Positions 26,788-35,518 of a stretch of DNA of 64,000 nucleotides are shown one piece after another (the first letter of the stretch is position 1; each line of letters opens with the position of its first letter). The notes beneath the pieces were generated by a model. That model ran no database searches and was not told the origin of the DNA. It worked only from the letters and a program-made list of their open reading frames with translations. Both the position numbers and the translations under genes were made by a program. The DNA is taken from assembly GCA_016707075.1 (NCBI GenBank), contig JADJII010000004.1:186001-250000 (forward strand). The letters are read 5' to 3'. The stretch is from Egaibacter danicus (GTDB lineage Bacteria; Pseudomonadota; Gammaproteobacteria; Burkholderiales; Burkholderiaceae_C).

Positions 26788-27342
26788 TTACAGCCCCTGC
26801 ATCGTCAAAGTTTCACGCAGGGCTTCAGCCTTGGCTTCATCAAACTGGCCAGCAACACGGGCCAGTACTTCTCCCTGACGGCCAAGCACCAGAACATAGG
26901 CATGTTCCATATCGTTCAGGCCGGCAGATTGAACAAACACATTGCGGTCAGCGAATATCGGCAGCAGGTTACCGCTGCCCTGTCCGGCAGGGTAATGTGA
27001 CCGGACCCGGACTTCCATGGCATCGCGAATCGCAGCATCGCCAGGGTCTTTCAGGACAGGCATTCGCACCCATGAAATGGATGAATCATTTTGAAGCTGC
27101 AGCCCCCTGATCCAGCTTTCGGCCTCTGGCCGGTGTTTTTTGCTGAAGGTGACCAATGCCAGCGTCCGGTCGGCAGAAAATGCAGGGGCCATCCACCCGG
27201 TGTGAGCGTCAGGTGTCGAATGGATCATGAATTGCGGCAGTTTGCCCATCACACTGGACTCCTTGGGTCCGATGAAGGCAAGAGCCAGCGCCAGCAGAAC
27301 GATGGCAACCCAGGTGAGGGTGTTTATCCAGGCAGTTTTCAT
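26788..27342 (-). CDS. membrane-anchored protein, possibly thioredoxin-like
   Basis: A 184-residue protein with one N-terminal hydrophobic helix (about residues 8-24), so probably secreted or anchored with its body in the periplasm. I start at ATG 27342, which has GGAG seven bases upstream; the longer frame lacks support. The body (ALVTFSKKHRPEAESWIRGL, then LPIFADRNVFVQSAGL and YVLVLGRQGEVLARVAGQFDEAKAEAL) has the order of a peroxiredoxin/thioredoxin-like fold without a CxxC motif. I do not recognise a named family. Confidence 0.65.
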   Translation of the reverse strand: MKTAWINTLTWVAIVLLALALAFIGPKESSVMGKLPQFMIHSTPDAHTGWMAPAFSADRTLALVTFSKKHRPEAESWIRGLQLQNDSSISWVRMPVLKDPGDAAIRDAMEVRVRSHYPAGQGSGNLLPIFADRNVFVQSAGLNDMEHAYVLVLGRQGEVLARVAGQFDEAKAEALRETLTMQGL

Positions 27343-27546
27343 GACGTCGCTCCAGATAGCAGTTTGAAGCATACTGCTCAGCAAGAAGCGTGCAAGTCCG
27401 GCCGTAAAAGAAATGCCTGTCGTCATGGTTATTTGCACCGTCTGTGGCTCTCTGCGCACCGCCGCAGGGCGTATGGCGATAATTTGGTGAACGCAGGCCC
27501 GTCGTTGGCCCTATTTATTCCCTTTTGTGATGAATCAGGAGAACCC

Positions 27547-27771
27547 ATGCCACTGGTGAATATCCGCCTGACCCGGCGCGACCAACCCACTACCCGCGAG
27601 CAAAAAGCCGCCCTGATTGCGGGTGTCACCGAACTCATGCAAACCGTGCTGGATAAACGACCCGGCAGTGTGGTGGTGATCATTGATGAAGTGGATCCCG
27701 ACAACTGGGGAGAGGGCGGCGAGTCGGTTACAGTGCTCCGGCAACGACGGGCACAACGCCAGAAAACGTAA
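27547..27771 (+). CDS. tautomerase family protein (4-oxalocrotonate tautomerase-like)
   Basis: A 74-residue protein starting MPLVNIRLTRR, so removal of methionine exposes the catalytic Pro1 of this superfamily. The pattern ALIAGVTELMQTVLDKRPGSVVVIIDEVDPDNWGEGG matches small tautomerases (hexamers in known cases). AGGAG at 27537-27541 supports the ATG at 27547. The substrate is unknown. A weak hairpin with a T-run follows. Confidence 0.85.
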   Translation: MPLVNIRLTRRDQPTTREQKAALIAGVTELMQTVLDKRPGSVVVIIDEVDPDNWGEGGESVTVLRQRRAQRQKT

Positions 27772-27776
27772 ACAGT

Positions 27777-27800
27777 AGTCCGGGAAAACGGGACTTTTTT
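27777..27800 (+). terminator. weak intrinsic terminator candidate
   Basis: AGTCC at 27777-27781 can pair with GGACT at 27991-less spacing, that is 27791-27795, followed by a run of T to 27800. The stem is short, so termination may be partial. It would separate the tautomerase gene from ddpX. Confidence 0.4.
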
Positions 27801-27824
27801 CACATCTTTTAGAAGCAGACAACT

Positions 27825-28502
27825 ATGTATCAGCAGTACAGTGGGAGCCATGTCGGTGCCGGGGCGATCATCCCCGGCGAGAAAAGCACCAGTGTTCCTT
27901 GTCGTGATGCTACCGACGCCAAATTTCGATCCCATCCTCTGGTTCCCGTTACGAACCATACGCACGACGTCCTGCTCGATCTCACCTATGCCACTCCCCA
28001 CAACGTGGCGGGTCGTGTCATCTACGAGCGCCCCATTTGCCTGATTCACCGTGATGCAGACGCCTGTTTGCGCCTCGCCGTTCAGCATGCAGCCAAAGCG
28101 GGTTGCCGACTCAAGATATTCGATGCTTTTCGGCCCCATGAGGCACAAGTGCTGTTGTGGGAAACTGCACCTGACAAGGCGTATGTGGCTGACCCGCGCA
28201 TCGGTTCCAACCATACCCGTGGCACGGCAGTTGACTTGACGCTCGCGGACGAAGCGGGCCGCGAACTCGACATGGGTACGGCCTTTGATGACATGACTTC
28301 GCTGTCTCACCATTTCTGCGATCGGGTGTCGCCCCAGGCTCAGACCAACCGGATGCTGTTGCTGCACATCATGGAAAGTGCTGGTTTCAAGCATATTCCG
28401 CACGAATGGTGGCATTACGCGCTACCCGAGCGAGACGCCTATCCTTTGATTTCCAGTGCCGCCCTGGGTGCACTCAATCCCATGCTGGCAGCCACAAGCT
28501 AG
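27825..28502 (+). CDS. ddpX: D-alanyl-D-alanine dipeptidase (VanX/DdpX family)
   Basis: A zinc enzyme of 225 residues that splits D-Ala-D-Ala. It shows the transition-state arginine in FDAFRPHEAQ (Arg103), the SxHxxGxAxD motif as SNHTRGTAVD with ligands His130 and Asp137, and EWWHY with Glu194 and His197. No signal peptide is seen, so it should act in the cytoplasm on imported or recycled dipeptide. The N-terminal 40 residues exceed E. coli DdpX, so the true start might lie later, though no other ATG is well placed. A peptide ABC transporter follows. Confidence 0.88.
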   Translation: MYQQYSGSHVGAGAIIPGEKSTSVPCRDATDAKFRSHPLVPVTNHTHDVLLDLTYATPHNVAGRVIYERPICLIHRDADACLRLAVQHAAKAGCRLKIFDAFRPHEAQVLLWETAPDKAYVADPRIGSNHTRGTAVDLTLADEAGRELDMGTAFDDMTSLSHHFCDRVSPQAQTNRMLLLHIMESAGFKHIPHEWWHYALPERDAYPLISSAALGALNPMLAATS

Positions 28503-28644
28503 GTGTAACCCTGTAGCGCCGATCGGGTTTTCGGGGCTAAAGTGTTCAGCGCAACACATCAAACCGAAGTGTGCATGAAACTTGCTTGGTGATTGCTTCA
28601 CAATAATTCCGGCCCGAGAAGGGTCGCATCAGAAGGATAGCCTC

Positions 28645-30261
28645 ATGAAAATTTCCACACCGCCATTCACGCGTCGCATGCTCGGCGTAGCGACCGCCTC
28701 GGCCATCATGTTGAGCCTGGGGGGAATGACTTCCGCGCTGGCAGCCACCCCAAAAGATACCTTGGTGGTGGCCTGGGCTATTGACGACATCATCACGATG
28801 GATCCCGGCGAGTCGTTTGAGATTTCGGCTGGCGAGATCATGGGAAATTCCTACGACAGGCTGATGCGTTACGACGTTAACGACCCGTCCAAGCTGGTGG
28901 CAGACATCGCCAAATCATGGTCGGTATCAGCTGACGGAAAGACTTACAGTTTTGAATTGAAGCCCGGGTTGAAGTTCGCATCTGGCAATCCCATGAGTGC
29001 TGAAGACGTCGTGTTCTCCCTGCAGCGCGCCGTGATTCTTGACAAGACGCCCGCCTTCATCCTGACACAGTTTGGCTTTACCAAAGATAACGTCAAGGAC
29101 AAAATCAAACAAACCGGGCCGCTGACGCTGACGATGGAGACCGACAAATCCTACGCGCCAACCTTCGTGTACAACTGTTTGACGGCCAACGTGGCAGCCA
29201 TCATTGACAAAAAACTCGTGATGTCCAAGGAGACGGCTGGCGACATGGGTTATGGCTGGCTGAAAACCAACTACGCGGGGTCTGGCCCCATGAAGGTCCG
29301 CGAGTGGCGTGCCAACGAAATCGTCGCGCTGGAGCGCAATGACAACTATTACGGTGAAAAATCAAAACTCGTTCGCGTCATCTACCGGCATGTGAAAGAG
29401 GCTGCAACCCAGCGTTTGCTGCTTGAAAAAGGTGATGCCGACATTGCCCGCAACCTGTCTCCACAGGATCTGGCCGCTTTGGCTTCCAACAAGGATATCA
29501 AGACCACCGCTACGCCAAAGGGTACGGTTTACTACTTCAGCCTGAACCAGAAGAATCCCAACCTGGCCAAGCCCGAGGTGCGCGAAGCCTTTAAATGGCT
29601 GGTGGACTACGGCGCGATTGGCGACACGCTGATCAAGAACATTGGCGTGATCCATCAGAACTTCCTGCCCGTCGGGTTGCTGGGTGCCAGTACGGTCAAC
29701 CCCTACAAACTGGACGTGGACAAGGCCAAGGCACTGCTGGCCAAGGCCGGATTGCCCAATGGCTTCAAGGTGACGATGGACATGCGGACAACCCAGCCTG
29801 TGCAAGGCATTTCAGAGGCATTCCAGCAGACCGCCAAACGTGCCGGTATTGACATCGAAATCATTCCCGGTGACGGCAAGCAGACGCTGACCAAATACCG
29901 CGCCCGCACCCATGACATCTATATTGGCCAGTGGGGTGCCGACTACTGGGATCCGCACACCAATGCAGATACCTTTGCACGCAACCCGAACAATGCTGAC
30001 GATGCCAAATCCAAACCACTGGCCTGGCGCAATTCCTGGGACATCCCCGAGTTGACCAAAAAGGCGGACGCTGCCGTACTGGAGCGCGATGCGTCCAAAC
30101 GCAAAGCCATGTACGAAGACATGCAGGCGGACTTTCGCAAGAACAGCCCCTTCGTGATGCTGTTTCAGCAGATCGAAGTGGCCGCCATGCGCAGCGACGT
30201 GCAGGGCTTGAAGATCGGGCCAACGTCCGACTCAACCTACATGTTCAAGGTTTCGAAGTAA
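28645..30261 (+). CDS. peptide ABC transporter substrate-binding protein (DdpA/DppA family)
   Basis: A periplasmic receptor of 538 residues, family SBP_bac_5. A signal peptide ends near TSALAA (about residue 33). Family features include the ITMDPGESFEISAGEIMGNSYDRLMRYD stretch and FASGNPMSAEDVVFSLQRAV. AAGGA eight bases before ATG 28645 fixes the start; the upstream in-frame ATG at 28582 has no such site. It is first of five genes with ATGA junctions between most of them. The neighbouring ddpX suggests D-Ala-D-Ala or similar dipeptides as ligand. Confidence 0.9.
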   Translation: MKISTPPFTRRMLGVATASAIMLSLGGMTSALAATPKDTLVVAWAIDDIITMDPGESFEISAGEIMGNSYDRLMRYDVNDPSKLVADIAKSWSVSADGKTYSFELKPGLKFASGNPMSAEDVVFSLQRAVILDKTPAFILTQFGFTKDNVKDKIKQTGPLTLTMETDKSYAPTFVYNCLTANVAAIIDKKLVMSKETAGDMGYGWLKTNYAGSGPMKVREWRANEIVALERNDNYYGEKSKLVRVIYRHVKEAATQRLLLEKGDADIARNLSPQDLAALASNKDIKTTATPKGTVYYFSLNQKNPNLAKPEVREAFKWLVDYGAIGDTLIKNIGVIHQNFLPVGLLGASTVNPYKLDVDKAKALLAKAGLPNGFKVTMDMRTTQPVQGISEAFQQTAKRAGIDIEIIPGDGKQTLTKYRARTHDIYIGQWGADYWDPHTNADTFARNPNNADDAKSKPLAWRNSWDIPELTKKADAAVLERDASKRKAMYEDMQADFRKNSPFVMLFQQIEVAAMRSDVQGLKIGPTSDSTYMFKVSK

Positions 30262-30282
30262 ACCCACGGCGGTAGATCTGGT

Positions 30283-31350
30283 TTGAGCAGAGCCATCCAG
30301 ACGCAGTCGCGCCCCAGCGGCGGCGTGCGTGTGCAACGGGTGTTCAAATCGGTGGGCAGCTTTCTGCTGGTCATTCTGTTGACCTATCTGGGGCTGCTTG
30401 CCGTAACTTTCTTCATCGGGCGTGTGATCCCGATTGACCCGGTGCTTGCCATCGTCGGTGATCGTGCGCCCGAGCATGTCATTGCGCGTGTACGGGAAGA
30501 ACTGGGTTTGAACAAACCGCTGTGGGAGCAGTTCTACATCTATCTCAGCAAGGTTTTGCAGGGAGATTTTGGCACCTCGGTGTTGACGTCCAACCCGGTC
30601 ATGCAGGACATCCGGCGAACTTTTCCGGCAACCATCGAGCTCGCCACACTCGGCATCATCATTGGCGCCGGTATCGGTGTGCCGCTTGGCGTGTGGGCCG
30701 CCGTGCGCCGCGGTGGTCTGGTGGATCAGGTGGTTCGGGTGATGGGTTTGATTGGTTACTCCGTGCCCATCTTCTGGCTGGGGCTGATGGGGTTGGTTCT
30801 GTTTTACGCCAGGTTGGGCTGGGTGTCCGGGCCGGGTCGCATCGACGTCACTTATGAATACACACTCACCACTGTGACGGGCTTTCTGCTGCTGGATGCA
30901 GCCCGTGCAGGGCAGTGGGATGCGTTTGGCAACGTTCTCTCGCACCTGATCCTGCCGGCGTCGCTGCTGGGCTACTTTTCGCTGGCCTACATCAGCCGGA
31001 TGACCCGTTCTTTCATGCTCAACGAACTGGCGCAGGAGTATGTGATCGCGGCGCGTGCCAAAGGCCTGTCCGAAACCCGCATCATCTGGCGCCATGCACT
31101 GCGCAATGCGATGGTTCCGCTGGTAACGGTGGTGGCACTCTCGTATGCGGGCCTGCTGGAGGGCTCTGTTCTGACCGAAACCGTCTTTGCCTGGCCAGGG
31201 CTCGGGCTGTACATCACCAACTCGCTGCAAAACGCTGACATGAACGCGGTTCTGGGTGGCACCATCATCGTGGGTTCAGTCTTTATTGGCTTGAACCTTC
31301 TGTCAGATTTGCTGTACCGGTTGCTGGATCCACGGACCAAACAACGATGA
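30283..31350 (+). CDS. peptide ABC transporter permease (DppB/DdpB type)
   Basis: A 355-residue inner-membrane permease with six helices and the EAA loop EYVIAARAKGLSETRIIWRHALRNA, typical of DppB. The start is uncertain: TTG at 30283 lies 22 bases after the receptor gene, and the first helix begins only at about residue 26, so a later GTG is possible. The stop overlaps the next gene in ATGA. Confidence 0.9.
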   Translation: MSRAIQTQSRPSGGVRVQRVFKSVGSFLLVILLTYLGLLAVTFFIGRVIPIDPVLAIVGDRAPEHVIARVREELGLNKPLWEQFYIYLSKVLQGDFGTSVLTSNPVMQDIRRTFPATIELATLGIIIGAGIGVPLGVWAAVRRGGLVDQVVRVMGLIGYSVPIFWLGLMGLVLFYARLGWVSGPGRIDVTYEYTLTTVTGFLLLDAARAGQWDAFGNVLSHLILPASLLGYFSLAYISRMTRSFMLNELAQEYVIAARAKGLSETRIIWRHALRNAMVPLVTVVALSYAGLLEGSVLTETVFAWPGLGLYITNSLQNADMNAVLGGTIIVGSVFIGLNLLSDLLYRLLDPRTKQR

Positions 31351-32276
31351 ACAGCGCCGCCGACATCGCTCCCAAAGAGAGCCTGCACAACTGGCTGATG
31401 TCTGATCGGCCGCAGTCGCGCCGTCAGGCCGCTTTGGGTCGTGCCTATGGCGGCTGGCGCACCTTTTCCCGCAACCGGCTTGCCATGCTGGGGTTGGCGA
31501 TTGTGATTGCACTGGTGCTGATCGCCATCCTGGCTGACGTGCTGGCGCCTTATTCACCTTACATTGGCGATTTGCGCACCACGCGTTTGTTGCCACCATC
31601 TTCGGCGCACTGGTTCGGCACGGATGACCAGGGGCGTGATATCTTTTCGCGCGTCATCCACGGTTCCCGCATCACGCTGTACGTGGTGGTTCTGGTGGCG
31701 ATTCTGGCTGCACCCATCGGACTGGTCGTGGGCACGGTAGCTGGATACGCCGGGGGCTGGCTGGATGCTGCCCTGATGCGAATCACCGACATCTTTCTGG
31801 CGTTTCCGCGCCTCATCCTGGCGCTGGCCTTTGTGGCCGCCTTGGGGCCAGGCATTGAAAACGCGGTCATCGCCATTGCCATCACCTCATGGCCGCCTTA
31901 TGCCCGTATCGCCCGCGCCGAGACACTTACCATTCGCCAGGCGGACTACATTGCCGCCGTGCAGCTGATCGGTGCATCGCCCTGGCGCATCGTGTTGCGC
32001 CACATCATGCCGCTCTGTGTGTCGTCGGTCATCGTGCGGGTGACCCTTGATATGGCGGGCATCATTCTGACGGCCGCCGGGCTGGGTTTTCTGGGTCTGG
32101 GTGCCCAGCCTCCCATGCCGGAGTGGGGTGCATTGATTGCCAATGGCCGTCTCTATGTGCTGGACCAATGGTGGGTAGCTGCCGCGCCGGGTGCGGCCAT
32201 ATTTCTGGTGAGCCTGGCGTTCAACCTGTTGGGCGATGGCCTGCGTGACGCGCTGGACCCGAAGGGCGTCAAATGA
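31347..32276 (+). CDS. peptide ABC transporter permease (DppC/DdpC type)
   Basis: Second permease of the peptide transporter, 309 residues. It has the N-terminal cytoplasmic stretch of DppC proteins, then HWFGTDDQGRDIFSRVIHGSRITL and the EAA loop with DYIAAVQLIGASPWRIVLRHIMP. It is translationally coupled on both sides by ATGA overlaps. Confidence 0.92.
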   Translation: MNSAADIAPKESLHNWLMSDRPQSRRQAALGRAYGGWRTFSRNRLAMLGLAIVIALVLIAILADVLAPYSPYIGDLRTTRLLPPSSAHWFGTDDQGRDIFSRVIHGSRITLYVVVLVAILAAPIGLVVGTVAGYAGGWLDAALMRITDIFLAFPRLILALAFVAALGPGIENAVIAIAITSWPPYARIARAETLTIRQADYIAAVQLIGASPWRIVLRHIMPLCVSSVIVRVTLDMAGIILTAAGLGFLGLGAQPPMPEWGALIANGRLYVLDQWWVAAAPGAAIFLVSLAFNLLGDGLRDALDPKGVK

Positions 32277-33127
32277 CGAGCCGGAGTGCTGCTGATCCGG
32301 TGCTGGTGGTCGACGACCTGCGGGTCTCGTTCCCCAATCGTGATGGGGGCCGGTTTGAAGCCGTGCGCGGCGTGTCGTTCACGCTGGGGCGTGAGCGGTT
32401 GGGCATCGTGGGTGAATCGGGCTCAGGCAAGTCGCAGACGGGTCGTGCCATTTTGGGCCTGACGGCCCCCGAGGGGCTGGTGACGGCCAAACGGCTGGAG
32501 TTCCACGGAACGGACCTGCTGCGCTGTTCACCCAGACAGCGGCGCGAGCTGCGCGGCGGGCGTATTGCCATGGTGCTGCAGGACCCCAAGTTTTCACTGA
32601 ATCCGGTAATGACCATTGGCGATCAGGTGGTCGAGACACTGCTGGCCCACACCCGTATTTCCGCGAAAGAAGCGCGCGCCAAAGCCATTGCAGCGCTGGA
32701 AGCCGTGCAGATTGATGATCCACAGCGCGTTTACAAGCTTTATCCGCACGAGGTTTCCGGCGGCATGGGGCAGCGCGCCATGATTGCGATGATGCTGATT
32801 GCCAACCCCGAGCTGCTGATTGCAGACGAACCCACCAGCGCACTGGATGTGACCGTGCAACTGCAGGTTCTGGCGATTCTGGATGCGCTCGTTATTCAAC
32901 GCGGCATGGGGCTCATTTTCATCTCGCATGATCTGCGTCTGGTCTCCACTTTTTGCGACCGCATTCTGGTGATGTATGCCGGTCGTGTCGTGGAAGAAAT
33001 TGCCGCCGGTGGCCTGGCTGATGCCAAACACCCGTACACAAGAGGCCTGTTGAATTGCCTGCCTCGCCTGGGTGACAACCGGCACCCTTTGCCCACGCTT
33101 GACCGCCAGCCGGAGTGGGCACTATGA
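32273..33127 (+). CDS. peptide ABC transporter ATP-binding protein (DppD/DdpD type)
   Basis: An ATPase of 284 residues with Walker A GESGSGKSQT (the last Ser replaced by Gln is common in DppD), a signature in VSGGMGQRAMIAMML, Walker B LLIADEPTSALD and the C-terminal oligopeptide tail (HPYTRGLLNCLP). It pairs with the DppF-like ATPase that follows through an ATGA overlap. Confidence 0.92.
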   Translation: MTSRSAADPVLVVDDLRVSFPNRDGGRFEAVRGVSFTLGRERLGIVGESGSGKSQTGRAILGLTAPEGLVTAKRLEFHGTDLLRCSPRQRRELRGGRIAMVLQDPKFSLNPVMTIGDQVVETLLAHTRISAKEARAKAIAALEAVQIDDPQRVYKLYPHEVSGGMGQRAMIAMMLIANPELLIADEPTSALDVTVQLQVLAILDALVIQRGMGLIFISHDLRLVSTFCDRILVMYAGRVVEEIAAGGLADAKHPYTRGLLNCLPRLGDNRHPLPTLDRQPEWAL

Positions 33128-33912
33128 GCGGTTCAAAAGTTGGCCTGGAAGTGAAAAACCTGCGCGTTGTTTACGACGGATTCATCGCCGTGGCCGACAC
33201 CAGTTTGCGCGTGAACGCCGGTGAGAGCCTTGGCATTGTGGGTGAATCCGGCTCCGGCAAATCCACCGTGTTGCGCGCCATCTGTGGTCTGGCGCCCAGA
33301 CAGTCCGGTACCGTGCAACTGATTGGCCAGTCGCAAGATCCTTTGCCGCTACCCGGCAGCAAGCCGTTTCGCCGTCTGGTACAGATGGTGTTTCAGGACC
33401 CCTACGGTTCGTTGCACCCTCGTCAGACGGTGGACCGAATTCTGGCCGAGCCCCTGGCCATCCACAACATGGATGATGCTGAAACCCGCATTGAACGTGC
33501 GCTGGAAGAGGTGGGCCTGGGCACTGGCTTTCGCTTTCGGTATCCGCATCAACTCTCGGGCGGGCAGCGTCAACGCATCGCCATCGCACGGGCGCTGATT
33601 CTGGAGCCGCAGATTCTGCTGCTCGATGAACCGACGTCTGCACTGGACGCTTCCGTACAGGCCGAAGTGCTGAATTTGCTGGAAGACTTGCGCGCCCGGC
33701 GGGGCTTGACCTTTGTCATGGTGAGTCACGATCTGGCGGTGGTCACGCATTTGTGTGAGCGTCTGATGGTCATGCAACGGGGACAAACCGTGGAGTTGCT
33801 CAGCTCGATTGACCTGGCGGCCAACAGGGTTTCCGACCCTTACACCCGTACCCTGATGGAAGCCTCAACCGGCTTTCGCAGGGGCTCAGAAGAGATTGGA
33901 GAACCAGCATGA
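33124..33912 (+). CDS. peptide ABC transporter ATP-binding protein (DppF/DdpF type)
   Basis: Second ATPase, 262 residues, with Walker A GESGSGKST, signature LSGGQRQRIAIARAL, Walker B LLLDEPTSALD and the switch histidine in MVSHDLAVV. The ATG at 33124 forms an ATGA overlap with the previous stop, so I prefer it over an in-frame GTG at 33115. Confidence 0.92.
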   Translation: MSGSKVGLEVKNLRVVYDGFIAVADTSLRVNAGESLGIVGESGSGKSTVLRAICGLAPRQSGTVQLIGQSQDPLPLPGSKPFRRLVQMVFQDPYGSLHPRQTVDRILAEPLAIHNMDDAETRIERALEEVGLGTGFRFRYPHQLSGGQRQRIAIARALILEPQILLLDEPTSALDASVQAEVLNLLEDLRARRGLTFVMVSHDLAVVTHLCERLMVMQRGQTVELLSSIDLAANRVSDPYTRTLMEASTGFRRGSEEIGEPA

Positions 33913-34880
33913 TCAAGTGGGAAGCCCACGCTTGCCTGCCCCTGCACCCACAGGCCAGCTTCGCACCGATTGACCAGCTGCGCGACGCCGGTGTGCACTA
34001 CGTTTCCGTCAATGTCGGCATGGACATGAACCCGCTGTCGCAGGTGATGCGCGTGATTGCCGGGTTTCGCGCCACCATCGCAGCGAACCCGGATCGCTAT
34101 CTGCAGGCCAATAGCCTCGCCGACATTCACCACGCGCAGACCACCGGAAAAATTGCAGTCGGCTTTGATCTGGAGGGCGCCATTCCGCTGCTGGAGCAGC
34201 CAGAAATGGTGGCACTGTATGCGAGTCTGGGCGTGCGCCAGATTCACTTTGCCTACAACCGCAACAACTCGGTCGCCGATGGTTGCCATGACGTCACGCG
34301 CGGCCTCACGCCGCTGGGTGTGCGCATGGTGCAGGCTGTCAATGCGGCCGGCATGCTGATGGATTGCTCCCACACCGGGCGCAAGTGCAGCCTGGACATT
34401 ATGGCTGCGTCGTCCCGGCCGGTGATCTTCAGTCACGCCAATCCATTGGCACTGATTGAGCATGGCCGCAACATCACCGATGAGCAGATTCGCGCCTGTG
34501 CTGCCACGGGTGGCGTGGTGTGTGTGTCGGGAGTGTCTTTTTTCCTGGGCAATACCTCACCCACGGCGCAGGATGTCGCGCGCCATGCCGCCTACGTGGC
34601 TAATCTGGTGGGCGTGCAGCACGCAGGCATTGGCCTGGACATCAGCTTCCCCGAGCCCGGCCTGAATGATGCCCCACCGGGTGATTACGATCCTACCTAC
34701 TGGTGGCCCAAGTCGGCGGGTTATGACCGTGCGCTGGTTCGCGCCACCTTCACGCCCATTGATACCTGGAAGGAGCTTGCCGATGCGTTACAGCAAACCG
34801 GCATGACGGCCGATGAAGCGGCGCTGGTGATGGGCGGCAACATGGCGCGTGTCGCGCAGCAGGTCTGGCCTCAGTCGTGA
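33909..34880 (+). CDS. M19 (renal dipeptidase-like) membrane dipeptidase family protein
   Basis: A metal-dependent dipeptidase of 323 residues with the family motifs GFDLEGAIPL, MLMDCSHTGRK and PVIFSHANPLAL, which hold the second-shell glutamate and zinc-binding histidines. The usual N-terminal HxD is replaced by HACLPLHP, which deserves attention. M19 enzymes cleave L-L and L-D dipeptides. As the last gene of the ddp-like operon, coupled by ATGA, it probably hydrolyses imported dipeptides. Its end overlaps the convergent LolD-like gene by ten bases. Confidence 0.85.
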   Translation: MIKWEAHACLPLHPQASFAPIDQLRDAGVHYVSVNVGMDMNPLSQVMRVIAGFRATIAANPDRYLQANSLADIHHAQTTGKIAVGFDLEGAIPLLEQPEMVALYASLGVRQIHFAYNRNNSVADGCHDVTRGLTPLGVRMVQAVNAAGMLMDCSHTGRKCSLDIMAASSRPVIFSHANPLALIEHGRNITDEQIRACAATGGVVCVSGVSFFLGNTSPTAQDVARHAAYVANLVGVQHAGIGLDISFPEPGLNDAPPGDYDPTYWWPKSAGYDRALVRATFTPIDTWKELADALQQTGMTADEAALVMGGNMARVAQQVWPQS

Positions 34881-35518
34881 ATACCGTCGGCGTGTAATTC
34901 CAGCACGCGGTCCGCCCGGGTAGCTGCCGCGTGGGAGTGGGTTACCAGCACCAGCGATGCGTTGTGCGCGCGGGTCTGGCTGATCAGCGCGTCCATTACC
35001 AATGTGGCTGTCGCAGGGTCCAGATTGCCGGTCGGCTCATCGGCCAGCAGCAGAGAAGGGCGGTGAATCAGCGCGCGGGCAATGGCTACGCGCTGCAACT
35101 GGCCGCCGCTGAGCTGTTGTGGCAAGCGCTGGCCCAGGCCATCCAAGCCTACTGCCTCCAGCATTTGCTGCACCCGTGCATCGTCATGCTGGTTCAGCAG
35201 CATCAGCGGAAGCGCCACGTTTTGCGCCACGTCCAGATGCGGCAACACGTGAAAGGCCTGGAACACAAACCCCACCTGCTGGCGGCGCAGCAGCGCGCGC
35301 TGGTCGTCGGTGAGGGCGCCCAGATTGGTTCCGCCCAGCGACACCGTGCCCGTATCCCAGCTGTCCAGACCAGCCATGCAGTTCAGCAACGTGGATTTGC
35401 CCACGCCCGATTCCCCCACAATGGCCACAAACTCGCCGCGCGCCACAGTGAGCGAGACGTTGCTGAACACGGCCACATCACCGTAGTGTTTGCTCAGGTT
35501 GGTGATCTGCAGGCTCAT
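34871..35518 (-). CDS. LolD/MacB-like ABC transporter ATP-binding protein
   Basis: A 215-residue ATPase of the LolD family: Walker A GESGVGKST, the Q-loop VGFVFQAFHVLPHLDVAQNV, signature LSGGQLQRVAIARAL, Walker B LLADEPTGNLDP and switch histidine in LVTHSHAAA. It starts in an ATGA overlap with the end of miaA. No permease lies beside it. The FtsX-type permease at 17314-19977 is of the right class to be its partner, but that is inference. Confidence 0.88.
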   Translation of the reverse strand: MSLQITNLSKHYGDVAVFSNVSLTVARGEFVAIVGESGVGKSTLLNCMAGLDSWDTGTVSLGGTNLGALTDDQRALLRRQQVGFVFQAFHVLPHLDVAQNVALPLMLLNQHDDARVQQMLEAVGLDGLGQRLPQQLSGGQLQRVAIARALIHRPSLLLADEPTGNLDPATATLVMDALISQTRAHNASLVLVTHSHAAATRADRVLELHADGIHD

